Below, in pieces: positions 28,538-39,540 of a stretch of 64,000 bases of DNA (position 1 is its first letter; each line of letters starts with the position of its first letter). The stretch lies in the NCBI GenBank assembly GCA_958295835.1, contig OY282378.1, forward strand, positions 4,241,694-4,305,693. The letters run 5' to 3'. The stretch comes from an uncultured Gammaproteobacteria bacterium (GTDB lineage Bacteria; Pseudomonadota; Gammaproteobacteria; HK1). The position numbers and the translations under genes are program-made. The notes under the pieces are model-generated. The model had not been told where the DNA came from. It ran no database searches and worked only from the letters and a program-made list of their open reading frames with translations.

Positions 28538-29281
28538 ATGAACAAAGGGAAATTCGCGGTGATCGCAGTGATCGCCGTGCTCATCGTCGCGTTCCTGTGG
28601 TTCGATCTCGGCCGCTATCTGGATCTTGCACACCTCAAGTCGCGTCAGGCGGACATCGACGCGTTCTACCGCGAGCATCCTCTGATGGTGCCCGCGGCAT
28701 ATTTCGTCGCCTACGTTGCGGTCACCGGCCTGTCCTTGCCCGGCGCTGCCATCATGACCCTGGCCGGCGGGGCGATGTTCGGGCTGCTATGGGGCACCGT
28801 CGTCGTCTCCTTCGCATCGACGCTCGGCGCTACCGTCGCATTCCTCGTGTCCCGATACATCTTGCGAGACGGAATCCAGCGGCGATACGGAGACCGTCTG
28901 GAGACGATCAACGCCGGCGTTGAACGCGACGGGGGATTCTACCTGTTCACCATGCGGCTGGTGCCGGCGTTTCCTTTCTTCATCATCAATCTGGTCATGG
29001 GCCTTACCCCGATGCGAATCCTCACGTTCGCGTTCGTAAGCCAGCTTGGAATGCTCCCGGGGACCATCGTCTTCGTGAATGCCGGCACGCAGCTCGGGCG
29101 CATCGAATCGCTGCGGGGCATTGTCTCACCCGCCCTCATCGGCTCCTTCGTGCTGCTGGGAATCTTCCCGCTGATCGCCAAATGGATCGTCGGCGCCGTG
29201 CAGGCGCGGCGCCACGCCCGGCGTGGTGACGGAACGCGATCCGGATCCCCGCCTTCGCGCCCGGAGCATGACTCGCTATAA
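28538..29281 (+). CDS. TVP38/TMEM64 family inner-membrane protein (VTT domain)
   Basis: Polytopic membrane protein of the DedA-like VTT superfamily, 247 residues. Hydrophobic segments are seen at about 6-24, 50-70, 75-100, 140-165, 170-190 and 205-225. The domain signature is in GLSLPGAAIMTLAGGAMFGL, SFASTLGATVAFLVSRY and GGFYLFTMRLVPAFPFFIIN followed by LVMGLTP. Family members are implicated in membrane and lipid homeostasis; the exact substrate is not known from sequence. The ATG has GGAAG six bases upstream. cfa follows on the same strand, with a TATAAT at 29277-29282 inside the last codons. Confidence 0.88.
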   Translation: MNKGKFAVIAVIAVLIVAFLWFDLGRYLDLAHLKSRQADIDAFYREHPLMVPAAYFVAYVAVTGLSLPGAAIMTLAGGAMFGLLWGTVVVSFASTLGATVAFLVSRYILRDGIQRRYGDRLETINAGVERDGGFYLFTMRLVPAFPFFIINLVMGLTPMRILTFAFVSQLGMLPGTIVFVNAGTQLGRIESLRGIVSPALIGSFVLLGIFPLIAKWIVGAVQARRHARRGDGTRSGSPPSRPEHDSL

Positions 29282-29421
29282 TCTCGTACATGAGTGGGCC
29301 CGATTTCAACGGTCCCTTCGTTTCAGGCTCGGATTCCACCGAATGCTGCACATCCGAGGAACCCGCGCACCAAGGGGTTCACGCGACGGTTCATCGGCTG
29401 CTTCGTGACAGGAGGCAGGAG

Positions 29422-30855
29422 ATGGCGGTGAGACGACAACGCACGCACCCGCTGGGCCTTCCCGGCGTCTTCAGCCCGGGAATCGGGAAGGGCCGATCGA
29501 CCGGGGATGAGAGAGTGCGTCCGAGCGGGCTCGATCGATGGCTCGTGCGGCGAATAGCGGCGAAATCAGGCGATCCGGACGTCGCGTTCGCACTATGGGA
29601 CGGTGAGGACGCGTATCGCCCGCCGGTCGAATGCCACGGGCGCATCATCTTTCGTGATCGTGGCGCATTGCTTTCGGTGGTCTTGAGTCCCGAGCTTGGA
29701 TTCGGGGATGCGTTCAGCTCAGGACGCATCGAGGTCGAAGGCGATCTCGTCGACGTGCTCGCGAGATGTTATCGAGGTATGGATCGCGCGGGTACGGCTG
29801 CCGGCAAGCGCAGCGTACTGGGTCGGCTTCCGAAGCCGCGTCCCAACTCCACCGCCGGATCGCGCCGCCACATCCAACATCACTACGACCTGGGCAACGA
29901 CTTCTACCGCCTGTGGCTCGACGAGGAGATGGTCTACACCTGCGCGTACTACGACACGCCGGACGCCACGCTGGAGCAGGCGCAGTGCGCGAAGTTCGAC
30001 CACGTCTGCCGCAAGCTGATGCTCCGGCCCGGCCAGCAGGTCATCGAAGCCGGCTGCGGATGGGGCACTCTCGCGCTGCACATGGCGCGCGAGTACGGCG
30101 TCAAGGTCCGCGCCTTCAACATCTCGCAGGAACAGATCGCCTACGCGCGCGAGCGCGCGGCGCGCGACGGCATGGACGGGATGGTGGAGTTCGTGCAGGA
30201 CGACTACCGCAACATCGAGGGCGCCTGCGATGCGTTCGTCTCGGTGGGCATGCTGGAGCACGTCGGAGTCCGGAACTACGAGGCCCTCGGCGGCGTCATC
30301 GCCCGTACCCTCAAGCCCGAGGGCCTCGCGCTCATCCACAGCGTCGGCCGCAACCGCCCCACCCCGGTCAACGCATGGCTGGAGCAGCGGATCTTCCCCG
30401 GCAGCCATCCGCCCAGCCTGCGCGAGATGATGGCGATCTTCGAGCCGTACAACTTCTCCCTCATCGACGTCGAGAACCTCCGGCTCCACTACGCGCGCAC
30501 CCTTGATGAGTGGCTGGCGCGCTTCGACCGGGCGGTGGACACGGTCAGGACGATGTACGACGAGGTGTTCGTGCGGGCATGGCGCCTGTATCTCGCGGGC
30601 TGCTCGGCCGCGTTCTACGCCAACTCCCTCCAGCTCTTCCAGGTGGTCTGCGCGCCGGCCGCCAACAACGGCGTGCCCTGGACCCGCGCCCACGTCTACC
30701 CGGCGTCGGCCGCGACCGGTTCCCCGGCAGCGGCAACCGGCGCCCCGGCCGTCGCGTACCCGTCGGCTGAACGCGGACACGCTCGTGTCGACCCGCCGGC
30801 GGTGGTCGGAACCGGATCCGGCGCCGGGTCCGATTCCGCGTCCGCGGACGGCTGA
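29422..30855 (+). CDS. cfa: Cyclopropane-fatty-acyl-phospholipid synthase
   Basis: SAM-dependent methyltransferase that converts unsaturated acyl chains of membrane phospholipids to cyclopropanes. Core motifs: HIQHHYDLGNDFYRLWLDEE, MVYTCAYY, the SAM loop VIEAGCGWGTLALHMA, FVSVGMLEHVG and FPGSHPPSLREM. The ATG at 29422 has AGGAGG just upstream; the frame opens earlier at 29290 without support. Length 477 residues. It ends with an unusual tail of about 50 residues rich in Ala, Gly, Pro and Ser. The first 140 codons look different in codon use from the rest. The FAD oxidoreductase starts four bases after its stop. Confidence 0.92.
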   Translation: MAVRRQRTHPLGLPGVFSPGIGKGRSTGDERVRPSGLDRWLVRRIAAKSGDPDVAFALWDGEDAYRPPVECHGRIIFRDRGALLSVVLSPELGFGDAFSSGRIEVEGDLVDVLARCYRGMDRAGTAAGKRSVLGRLPKPRPNSTAGSRRHIQHHYDLGNDFYRLWLDEEMVYTCAYYDTPDATLEQAQCAKFDHVCRKLMLRPGQQVIEAGCGWGTLALHMAREYGVKVRAFNISQEQIAYARERAARDGMDGMVEFVQDDYRNIEGACDAFVSVGMLEHVGVRNYEALGGVIARTLKPEGLALIHSVGRNRPTPVNAWLEQRIFPGSHPPSLREMMAIFEPYNFSLIDVENLRLHYARTLDEWLARFDRAVDTVRTMYDEVFVRAWRLYLAGCSAAFYANSLQLFQVVCAPAANNGVPWTRAHVYPASAATGSPAAATGAPAVAYPSAERGHARVDPPAVVGTGSGAGSDSASADG

Positions 30856-30858
30856 TCG

Positions 30859-31881
30859 ATGGAGAGCTTCGACGCCATCGTCGTCGGCGGAGGCCCGGCC
30901 GGCTCCGCCTGCGCGGAGCGTCTGGTGCAGGCGGGGGCGTCGGTGCTCGTGCTCGACCGCGCGGAGTTCCCCCGCACCAAGCTCTGCGCGGGATGGATCA
31001 CCCCGGAGGTGGTGGAGGACCTCGCCCTCGACGTGGAGGCGTACCCGCACCGGTTCAACACCTTCAACGGGATCGTCGTGCACATCAAGCGGCTGACGTT
31101 CACCCTGCCGAGCGTGCAGCACTCGATCCGCCGCTACGAGTTCGACGACTACCTGCTGCGCCGCAGCGGCGCCCGATGCCTCGTGCACAACGTGCGCGCC
31201 GTCGAGCACGGCCCGGACGGCTTCGTCGTGGACGGGGCCTTCCGATCGCAGTACCTCGTCGGCGCCGGCGGCACCCGGTGCCCCGTCTACCGCACCTTCT
31301 TCCGCGACGCCAACCCCCGCGCCCGCGAGCTCCAGGCCGCGACCTACGAGCACGAGCTCCCTTGCCGCTGGGGCGACGAGCGCTGCCACCTGTGGTTCTT
31401 CGAGAAGGGGTTGCCCGGATATGCCTGGTACGTCCCCAAGGCGGACGGGTACCTGAACTGCGGGCTCGGGGCGATGGCGGAGAAGCTCAAGGCCCGCGGG
31501 GAGGACGTCAAGCGGCACTGGAGCCACTTCACCGGGGTGCTCGCGCGCCGCGGGCTCGCCGCCGGGGCCGAATTCGCGCCCAAGGGCTACAGCTACTACC
31601 TGCGCGGCGGGGTCGAGACGGTGCGGATCGGGAACGCCTTCATCACCGGCGACGCGGCCGGCCTCGCCACCCGGGACCTCTGTGAAGGGATCGGCCCCGC
31701 AATCCGCAGCGGCCATCGCGCCGCGGAGTCGATCGTCGCGGGCACGCACTACCGCCTCGACGACCTCGCCGCGTACAGCTCGGACGTCGGGTTCGTGCGG
31801 TGGCTGCTCGAACGAGCGTTCACGGGTGGGCGGCTCCGCGCGACGGAAGGACTTCCCGCCAAGGAAGCGGCAGGCGCCTGA
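30859..31881 (+). CDS. FAD-dependent oxidoreductase, geranylgeranyl reductase-like
   Basis: Flavoprotein of 340 residues with the N-terminal dinucleotide motif AIVVGGGPAGSACAERL and a second FAD motif FITGDAAGLATRDLCEGIGP near residue 265. The conserved Cys-Ala-Gly segment TKLCAGWITPEV resembles geranylgeranyl reductase/digeranylglycerophospholipid reductase relatives. It follows cfa by three bases, so a role in lipid modification is likely: for example, supplying or consuming electrons during acyl-chain modification. That role is inference from context. Confidence 0.75.
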   Translation: MESFDAIVVGGGPAGSACAERLVQAGASVLVLDRAEFPRTKLCAGWITPEVVEDLALDVEAYPHRFNTFNGIVVHIKRLTFTLPSVQHSIRRYEFDDYLLRRSGARCLVHNVRAVEHGPDGFVVDGAFRSQYLVGAGGTRCPVYRTFFRDANPRARELQAATYEHELPCRWGDERCHLWFFEKGLPGYAWYVPKADGYLNCGLGAMAEKLKARGEDVKRHWSHFTGVLARRGLAAGAEFAPKGYSYYLRGGVETVRIGNAFITGDAAGLATRDLCEGIGPAIRSGHRAAESIVAGTHYRLDDLAAYSSDVGFVRWLLERAFTGGRLRATEGLPAKEAAGA

Positions 31882-31907
31882 ACCATCTTCCCGGCGGAGC
31901 GCATCCC

Positions 31908-33827
31908 ATGATCCGGCTCGACGGCGTCGAGCTGCGCCGCGGAGGGGCGCGGGTGCTCGGGGACGCGAGCCTGGCGATCCGGCGCCGGTGGAAGGTCGGG
32001 GTGGTCGGGGCGAACGGCGCCGGCAAGTCCAGCCTCCTCGCGCTGCTGCTCGGCGAGCTGGAGCCCGATCGGGGCGAAGTCGAGCTGCCCGCCGGCATCG
32101 TGGTGGCGACGGTGGCCCAGGAAGCGCCGGGCGGCGATGTCCCCCTCATCGACTACGTGGTCTCCGGCGATCCGCGCATCGCCGCGATCCGCGCCCGGCT
32201 CGCGGATGCCGGGGCGTGTGGGGACGCCGCGGCCGAGGCGGCGGCGCATGCCGATCTGGAAGCCGTCCACGGCTACGCCGCGGAAGCCGCCGCGAGCCGC
32301 GTCCTGCGCGGGCTCGGCTTCGCGCCGGACGACGGGCCGCGGCGCCTGGACACCCTCTCCGGGGGTTGGAGGATGCGCGCCGCGCTCGCCCGCACCCTCG
32401 TCACCCCCTCGGACCTCCTCCTGCTCGACGAGCCCACGAACCACCTCGACCTCGATGCGGTGGTCTGGCTGGAAGGCTGGTTGCGGCGCTACGCCGGGAC
32501 CCTGCTGCTCATCTCCCACGACCGGGAGTTCCTCGATCCCGTCGTGGACCACGTCGCCTTGGTCATCGGTGGTCGGATCTCCCTCTACACCGGGAACTAC
32601 AGCGCGTTCGAACGGCTGCGCGCCGTCGAGATCGCGCACTCGCGCCGGGCCGCGGACCGCCAGCGGCGCGAGCGTGCGCGGGTCCAGGCGTTCGTCGACC
32701 GTTTCCGCTACAAGGCGAGCAAGGCGCGGCAGGCCCAGAGCCGACTCAAGGCGCTGGAGCGGATGCAGGCAGTGACGCCCGTTCCGGTGGAGAGGCGCTT
32801 CGCCTTCGAGTTCCTCGAACCTGAACGTTCTCCCCGGCCGGTGGTGAAGCTGGAGGCGGTGTCGTTCGGATACTGCGACCGCACCGTGCTGCACGAGGTG
32901 TCGGTGACTCTGGCCCCCGGGGACCGCGTGGCCCTGCTCGGGGCGAACGGGGCGGGCAAGTCCACCCTGATGCGCGGCGTGGCGGGGCGGATCGCATCGG
33001 GCGCCGGCACGGTCGAGCGCTCGCCCGATGCGAAGGTCGGGTATTTCGCCCAGCACCGGCTCGATCAGCTCGACCCGCACCGCACCCCGCTGGAGCTGGC
33101 GCGGGCCGCCGCGCCCGGGGTGCGGGAGCAGGAGATGCGCGATTTCCTCGGCGGGTTCGGGTTCGGGGCCGCGCCCGCGACGAGCCGCGTCGCGCCGCTC
33201 TCCGGGGGCGAGAAGACCCGCCTCGCACTGGCGCTGCTGGTCCTGGAGCGTCCCAACCTGCTCCTGCTCGACGAGCCGACGAACCATCTCGACCTCGACA
33301 TGCGCCAGGCGCTCGCCGCCGCGCTGCAATCGTTCTCCGGCGCACTCGTGCTGGTATCGCACGATCGACACCTGCTGAGGCTCGCGAGCGACTCGCTCTG
33401 GCTCGTCGCGGAAGGGCGCGCCGCACCCTTCGAAGGTGACATCGACGACTACGGCCGGTGGCTCGCCGAACGCCACACGGCACAGACCCTCGATGAGCCG
33501 CGCCCCGGCGGCACGGCGACGGCACGACGCGAACGACGGCGGCAGCTTGCGGACGAGCGGCGCAGGGCGGCGCCGCTCAGGCGCGAGATCGAAGCGCTGG
33601 AGCAGCGGCTGGGCACATTGAGCGACGAGCGTGCATCGATCGAGTCGGTTCTGGCGGATGGTGCAGTTTATGGCGAGGACGAGCGCGCGCGGCTGCACGA
33701 GCTGCTCGTGCGGCGCGGGAAGCTCGACGCCGAGATCACGACCATCGAGTCGACCTGGCTCGAGAAGAGCGAGCAGCTCGACGCGATGCGTGGATCCTGG
33801 AGCGGCGCGTCAAGCGGGATGCAGTGA
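31908..33827 (+). CDS. yheS: ABC-F family ATPase YheS
   Basis: Soluble tandem ABC ATPase of the ABC-F family, acting on ribosomes and not in transport. Two Walker A motifs (GANGAGKSS near residue 33 and GANGAGKST near 345), two signatures (LSGGWRM and LSGGEKTR) and two Walker B/DEPTNHLDLD motifs are present. The linker between the cassettes is RYKASKARQAQSRLKALERM. The order of motifs and the C-terminal charged coiled coil match E. coli YheS closely. Length 639 residues. The open frame reaches back to 31800, but the ATG at 31908 is the family start. Convergent with batD; their last 18 nt overlap. Confidence 0.92.
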   Translation: MIRLDGVELRRGGARVLGDASLAIRRRWKVGVVGANGAGKSSLLALLLGELEPDRGEVELPAGIVVATVAQEAPGGDVPLIDYVVSGDPRIAAIRARLADAGACGDAAAEAAAHADLEAVHGYAAEAAASRVLRGLGFAPDDGPRRLDTLSGGWRMRAALARTLVTPSDLLLLDEPTNHLDLDAVVWLEGWLRRYAGTLLLISHDREFLDPVVDHVALVIGGRISLYTGNYSAFERLRAVEIAHSRRAADRQRRERARVQAFVDRFRYKASKARQAQSRLKALERMQAVTPVPVERRFAFEFLEPERSPRPVVKLEAVSFGYCDRTVLHEVSVTLAPGDRVALLGANGAGKSTLMRGVAGRIASGAGTVERSPDAKVGYFAQHRLDQLDPHRTPLELARAAAPGVREQEMRDFLGGFGFGAAPATSRVAPLSGGEKTRLALALLVLERPNLLLLDEPTNHLDLDMRQALAAALQSFSGALVLVSHDRHLLRLASDSLWLVAEGRAAPFEGDIDDYGRWLAERHTAQTLDEPRPGGTATARRERRRQLADERRRAAPLRREIEALEQRLGTLSDERASIESVLADGAVYGEDERARLHELLVRRGKLDAEITTIESTWLEKSEQLDAMRGSWSGASSGMQ

Positions 33828-35483
33828 CGGCAGCCGGTCCGCCGCCGCGCCGCGCCGCGGGGCCGGCGGAGGCCCGAGCTCGCGGGGGAGCCGGGCGGCC
33901 AGCGACTGCCCGATCCAACCGGTGCCGCGCGCCGACCACAATGCCCGGTCGAGATCCAGAACACTCTCGCCGAACGGCTCGTCACGAGCACGCGCCGCGA
34001 GAGCGATGAGATCGCGAGGGGGCGACTCGGACCAGACGAGCGCGGCCCAGTCGAGCAGGGCGTCGCGTGCTGCGCGCGGGGAGGCGTCGTAGCACGCATC
34101 CAGCACGCGGCGCCGCGCCGCGACGGTGTCACGCGGTGGCTCCCCGGCCCGCGACGGCGCTTGGGAGCCGCCGCCGCGGCGCCGGCCGAGAACGCGCAGC
34201 AACACCCCCAGCGTCACCAGCCACACGACGGCCAGGGCCGCGCTGATGCCCTGCCAGAGCCGCGGGGTCGTCTCCGGCACCGCCGGCGGGGCGACGAGCA
34301 CGGGGCGAAGCGCCTGCGTCGAGGCCGGGGCCGGGGCGACGGCAATCGTCCGCGCCGGAATCAGGGCGGTGCGCGGCGCGTCCGCCTCGACGTCCCACCA
34401 CTCCACCTGCAGCTCCGGGATCTTCAGCTCCCCCGCCGTGCCTGGCACCATCGCGATACGCTGAACACGCTCTCCGTGGACGGCATTCGCATCGGCGCGA
34501 GTCATGATGGACGGCTGGTCGGGATAGACCCGGGCCCCTTCGAGACCGGGAGGCTCGATCGGAGGCAGTTGCTCGCCGGTGAGTCCCATCGCGCCGAGGC
34601 GTAACGTCCAGGTCACCGGTTCACCCGCGACGAGCCGGGGAGGCTCCTCGGGCCATTCCTCGGTGAGGGTGACGGCGCGGGCGGGCAGCCATGGCGTCGC
34701 CGCCGCGCCGGGCCGGGGCTTCACCACCACCTCGACCGGCTGCGTCGCGATACGCACCCGGCGCCCCTCTCCGAACAGGTGGCCCATCGTCGATGCAGCG
34801 CCCGCCTCGGCAATGCGTGCATCGAGACGAATCGCAGGCAGCCTGAGCCGCCCGCTCGCCTGCGGGAACACCGCGAACCGGCGTTCGATGACCCGGTAGC
34901 GCCGCCCGTCGATGGCCTTGGCGTACGTCGCATCCTTGCCGAGCCGGTGGGTCACGGCGCCGTCGGGGTCGAAGTCCGAGAGCTTTGCTTCGAGGAACTC
35001 CGCGGCGCGGTAGATGCGCAGCACGCAGACGAGCTGGGACTGGACGTAGACCTCTCGTGGCGTTACTTCCACCTCGAGAAAGACGTCGCGCGCGGATCGC
35101 GCCGCCGTCGATGAGGCGGGCAGGACCTGGAGCTCGATGGCCGGGCTCGTCATCGTTCCCACCTTCAGAGGACCGATGGTGAAGCGTCCCGAACGCCTGG
35201 GGGCCAGCTCGACGATCCACTCGGTGCGCGCGCTGTGGGTGCCGTTCGCGATGGCGACGTGGGTGCTCGTCGACTGTCCGAGAACTTCGAAGTCGTTCCG
35301 GAGCGGTGTGAGGTCGGGCCGCGCGTCGTCGGTCCGAGCCTCCGCTTCCAGGATCAGGCGCACCGTCTCGTCGTCGTGGACCGGATTGCGATCGAGACGG
35401 GCGTCGAGGGTCTGCGCTCGGAGGTCACCGAGGGCGAGCACCGCGGCGGCGGCAACCGCGAACGGGAGTATCCGGCGGTTCAT
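33810..35483 (-). CDS. batD: BatD/oxygen-tolerance-type membrane protein
   Basis: Periplasmic protein of 557 residues with an N-terminal signal (LPFAVAAAAVLALGDLRAQT). Immunoglobulin-like repeats follow (LDRNPVHDDETVRLILEAEA, RRSGRFTIGPLKVG), then one membrane segment near the C-terminus (AVVWLVTLGVLLRVLG) and a short cytoplasmic tail. This is the BatD architecture. Bat proteins work with MoxR AAA ATPases and VWA proteins in poorly understood envelope functions. The ATG overlaps the stop of the DUF4381 gene (ATGA). Confidence 0.82.
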   Translation of the reverse strand: MNRRILPFAVAAAAVLALGDLRAQTLDARLDRNPVHDDETVRLILEAEARTDDARPDLTPLRNDFEVLGQSTSTHVAIANGTHSARTEWIVELAPRRSGRFTIGPLKVGTMTSPAIELQVLPASSTAARSARDVFLEVEVTPREVYVQSQLVCVLRIYRAAEFLEAKLSDFDPDGAVTHRLGKDATYAKAIDGRRYRVIERRFAVFPQASGRLRLPAIRLDARIAEAGAASTMGHLFGEGRRVRIATQPVEVVVKPRPGAAATPWLPARAVTLTEEWPEEPPRLVAGEPVTWTLRLGAMGLTGEQLPPIEPPGLEGARVYPDQPSIMTRADANAVHGERVQRIAMVPGTAGELKIPELQVEWWDVEADAPRTALIPARTIAVAPAPASTQALRPVLVAPPAVPETTPRLWQGISAALAVVWLVTLGVLLRVLGRRRGGGSQAPSRAGEPPRDTVAARRRVLDACYDASPRAARDALLDWAALVWSESPPRDLIALAARARDEPFGESVLDLDRALWSARGTGWIGQSLAARLPRELGPPPAPRRGAAADRLPSLHPA

Positions 35484-35944
35484 GCGCGCCGGATCCAGTA
35501 CTCGCATGCGGCGAGGGCGCGGGCCGCGTCGAAGCGGCGCCCGCGTGCGTACGGGGCCTGGAGCAATGCGATGCGCGCTGAATCTCCGATTCCGGGGAGA
35601 GTCGATTCGAGCCACGCGATCCACCGCTCGCCGGTCAGTCCCGCCACTTCTTCGCGCGGGCGGCGGGCGAGGGCGACGCGGCGAATGAGGGTGGACAGCT
35701 CCATCGCGATCTCGCTCTCCGGTCCGCCGGCCCGATGACGGGCGCGAAGGAGCCGCAGGCTGGCGAGCGCTTCGCGCCGGACACGCCCGGCGCGCCACCA
35801 TCGCGCGGCGATGACCGCCGCGGCGACCCCGGCCGCCGTCACGATGCAGGCGGCCACGATCCACCCGGGCGCCGGAGGCCAGAATCCCGGCGGATCGGGG
35901 ACGTGGATGTCGCGAAGGGCGGCGAGCGGATCGGCGGAGTTCAT
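35480..35944 (-). CDS. DUF4381 domain membrane protein
   Basis: Protein of 154 residues. The N-terminus LAALRDIHVPDPPGFWPPAPGW (the IHLP/HVPDPPGFWPPAPGW motif) and one membrane segment (IVAACIVTAAGVAAAVIAARW) are diagnostic of DUF4381. A cytoplasmic helical domain follows, ending with the GERWIAWLE-like segment seen in relatives. It sits between DUF58 and batD with ATGA overlaps on both sides. In typical operons one or two VWA proteins (BatA, BatB) are encoded just downstream; here they are missing. Confidence 0.82.
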   Translation of the reverse strand: MNSADPLAALRDIHVPDPPGFWPPAPGWIVAACIVTAAGVAAAVIAARWWRAGRVRREALASLRLLRARHRAGGPESEIAMELSTLIRRVALARRPREEVAGLTGERWIAWLESTLPGIGDSARIALLQAPYARGRRFDAARALAACEYWIRRA

Positions 35945-36890
35945 CGCAGCGGAGGGCTCGAGCGGCGGACCCGGCCGGACAAGGTCTCGCGGAGCACGGC
36001 CCGGACGTCGTCGCCGCAACGGATGCGCACCAGCACCGCCCCGGCGCGACCGCACGCGGAGGTGATTCGTGTCTCGATGGCGTCGAACCGGTGCGAGACC
36101 GCGCGCGCGACCTCGCTCGATCGGGTGTCGAGAGTCGCGGTGCGCCGTCCGTCGCCGATTGGGTAGCGGGCCGGCGGCGGAGGCACGGATTCGAGCTGAT
36201 CGTAGACCCGCACGCAGAGCAAGTCGTTGTGTTCGCGCAGCCTGGCGAGCTGCCGGCCTACCGAATCCCGCGGTCGACTGAAATCGCTGACCACGACGAC
36301 CAGCGTCCCCGGTCGCGCGACCCGACGTGTGCGGGGCAGCGCATCCCCGACTCCGTCCGTCGCGTCTCGTTCCCTGATCTCGCTCTCGACCCCGGCGAGG
36401 ACGCGGAAGAACGCAAGCGCCCCGCGCCGTCCACTCTCGATACGGGATTCGGCCGCGTACTCGCCGGCGAGTACGAGCCCGCCGACCCGATCGCCGTTCG
36501 CCACCGCGGCCCATGCGAGCAACGAGGCGGCCTCGGCCGCCACCACCGACTTGAACGCCAGTCGGGTGCCGAATCGCATGTGTTCGCCAAGGTCCACGAC
36601 GAAGAAGACCGGGCGGTCGCGCTCCTCCTGGAAGAGCTTGGTATGGACCCGGCCGGTGCGCGCGGTCACCCGCCAGTCGATGCTGCGGATGTCGTCGCCG
36701 GGCAGGTAGATCCTCGACTCCGAGTATTCCATCCCGCGACCCCGGAGCCGCGATACGCGCGTCCCGGCCCGACCGGCTCGGCGGGAGCGATGTGCATCCA
36801 GGGAGAGGCCGGCCGCACGCGCCCGCAGGCCGACGAGATCGGCGGTGGAGAACGTCACCCCTGTCAGCCCGCGTGGAAGGCGCTCCGCGC

Positions 36891-36894
<4 letters not shown>
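35941..36894 (-). CDS. DUF58 domain protein
   Basis: DUF58 protein encoded downstream of a MoxR ATPase. The signature SRLRGRGMEYSESRIYLPGD followed by DIRSIDWRVTARTG, then FQEERDRPVFFVVDLG, is diagnostic; the DUF58 core has a VWA-like fold. Length 317 residues from the TTG at 36892-36894, which overlaps the MoxR stop (TTGA). A GTG 12 codons later is a possible alternative start. DUF58 might partly replace the missing VWA proteins, but that is speculation. Confidence 0.85.
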
Positions 36895-37898
<1,004 letters not shown>

Positions 37899-38095
37899 CT
37901 CGTCGATCGCGGTGGGGTCGTTGCGCGACGGGATCTTAGCGCACGATGGACATGGGAAGGGCGGCCCCGTGCAAGGGGATGCACGGCATGATCCTCGACC
38001 GGATACCGGATTGACGCCGCAGGGCGCGGATGACGAGCCAGCTCGTCGGGCTGCACCATCAACAGGGAAATGGAGAGGCAGTCCGCGCGTACTCC

Positions 38096-39265
38096 TCAAT
38101 CCCGCCGCAGGGCGTCCGTGACCGCGATCGGGGTCGGATAGCGCAGCATGATCACGTAGCTCGACACGATGAAGGTGAGAATGGTGGCCGCGTGCGCGGT
38201 GTACGCGGCCTGAGGGCCGATGACGCCGCCTCCCGACGCGATGACCGCGATCAGCAGCGAGAACTCGCTGATCTGCCCCAGCCGCACGCCGATTTCCCCC
38301 GAGAGCCGCTGCGATTCACCCTCTCGCTGCAACAGCCACCGGAAGACCGCCGGCTTCAGCATCAGCATCATTCCGCCCAGGCAGGCCGCGGGGAGCGCGA
38401 CGTCGGCGAGCACGGGGAGCGGGAACCCCGCCCCGAGCGCGAAGAAGAACATCACGAGGAAGAAGTCGCGCAGCGGTTTGAGGGATTCGGCGATGAACGT
38501 GGCGATGGGGCTGCGGGCGAGGGCGACTCCGGCGATGAACGCCCCGATCTCGTGCGAGAGCCCCATGGCGTGGCCGAGCTGGGAGATGCCGAGGCACCAG
38601 CCGATCGCGACGAGGAAGACGTACTCCCGGATCCGGTCGAAGCGGCCGATGAGGGGCATCAGGACCCACCGCTCCATCGCCGCCGCCACCGCGACGATCG
38701 CCGGCAGCGCCGCCGCGAGGCGCAGGGCGTCAGGCGCCGAGAGCGAGGGCCGGGACGCCGCGTCGAGGCCCAGCAGGATGACGATCGCGATGACGTCCTG
38801 GAGCAGCAGCACGCTGATGACGATCTCCCCGGCGTGCCGGTGGTGCAGTGTGGTGGTGGGGAGCAGCTTCAGCCCGATGATCGTGCTGGAGAACATCGAG
38901 GCCGCGCCGATCACCAGCACCTCGGGCAGGGAGAAGCCGAACGCGAGCGCTGTCGCCCCGCCCGCCGCCGCGAACACGAGGCAGCTCGCGAGGGTGACCA
39001 CCGTCGCCTCGCGCATCATCCGTGCAAGCTTCTGGGGATGCAGGTTGAGGCCGAGCAGGTACAGCAGGAAGATGATCCCGACCTCGCCGATCCCCTGCGC
39101 CGTCGTGGCGTCCTCGATCAGACCGAGCCCCCACGGCCCCACCAGCACCCCGAGCGCGATGTATGCGACCAGCATGGACTGGCGCGCGAACAGCGCGAGT
39201 CCGGCGATGATCGCGGCCCCGGTGAAGATCAGGAAGATCGTGAAGAGGATGGATTCGCCGTGCAC
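38096..39265 (-). CDS. Kef-type cation/proton antiporter (CPA2 family)
   Basis: Membrane protein of 389 residues with about 11-13 hydrophobic segments. SMLVAYIALGVLVGPWGLGL, the LLYLLGLNLHPQKL motif, FSSTIIGLKLLPT and VLLLQDVIAIVILLG are typical of the Na+/H+ exchanger fold in CPA2 proteins. The C-terminal TrkA-N/RCK domain of KefB/KefC is absent, so it is a transporter domain only. The 197 nt before MoxR contain a small inverted repeat (CCGTGC 37967-37972, GCACGG 37981-37986), too weak to call a terminator. Ion specificity cannot be inferred. Confidence 0.85.
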   Translation of the reverse strand: MHGESILFTIFLIFTGAAIIAGLALFARQSMLVAYIALGVLVGPWGLGLIEDATTAQGIGEVGIIFLLYLLGLNLHPQKLARMMREATVVTLASCLVFAAAGGATALAFGFSLPEVLVIGAASMFSSTIIGLKLLPTTTLHHRHAGEIVISVLLLQDVIAIVILLGLDAASRPSLSAPDALRLAAALPAIVAVAAAMERWVLMPLIGRFDRIREYVFLVAIGWCLGISQLGHAMGLSHEIGAFIAGVALARSPIATFIAESLKPLRDFFLVMFFFALGAGFPLPVLADVALPAACLGGMMLMLKPAVFRWLLQREGESQRLSGEIGVRLGQISEFSLLIAVIASGGGVIGPQAAYTAHAATILTFIVSSYVIMLRYPTPIAVTDALRRD

Positions 39266-39540
39266 TGGACCTCCGAGTCATCCCGGCCCGCGACCGGCGC
39301 GGCCCCGTCCCGGGCGGGTTCCTCTACCGGCACTCCGGCACCCTGATTCGGGCCGGCGGCATACCGCGCCGCCAGCGCAGAACGCAAAGCGGCTTCGGGA
39401 GAGCGGACATCCGGCGTTCCGGGCGCGTCGATCCGGCGCAGGGGCGTCCCGCCGCTTCCGCCCTTGCCGCATGAACCGATCGGGGCCGTCGTGCGGAGGA
39501 GCCGGAGGGGAGGGGGATGCCCAACCGGCCGCGGCGGTGC

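Noticed and set aside
37967..37986. Terminator between MoxR and the antiporter gene
   Set aside because: Only a 6-bp stem with an 8-nt loop and no T-run; too weak.
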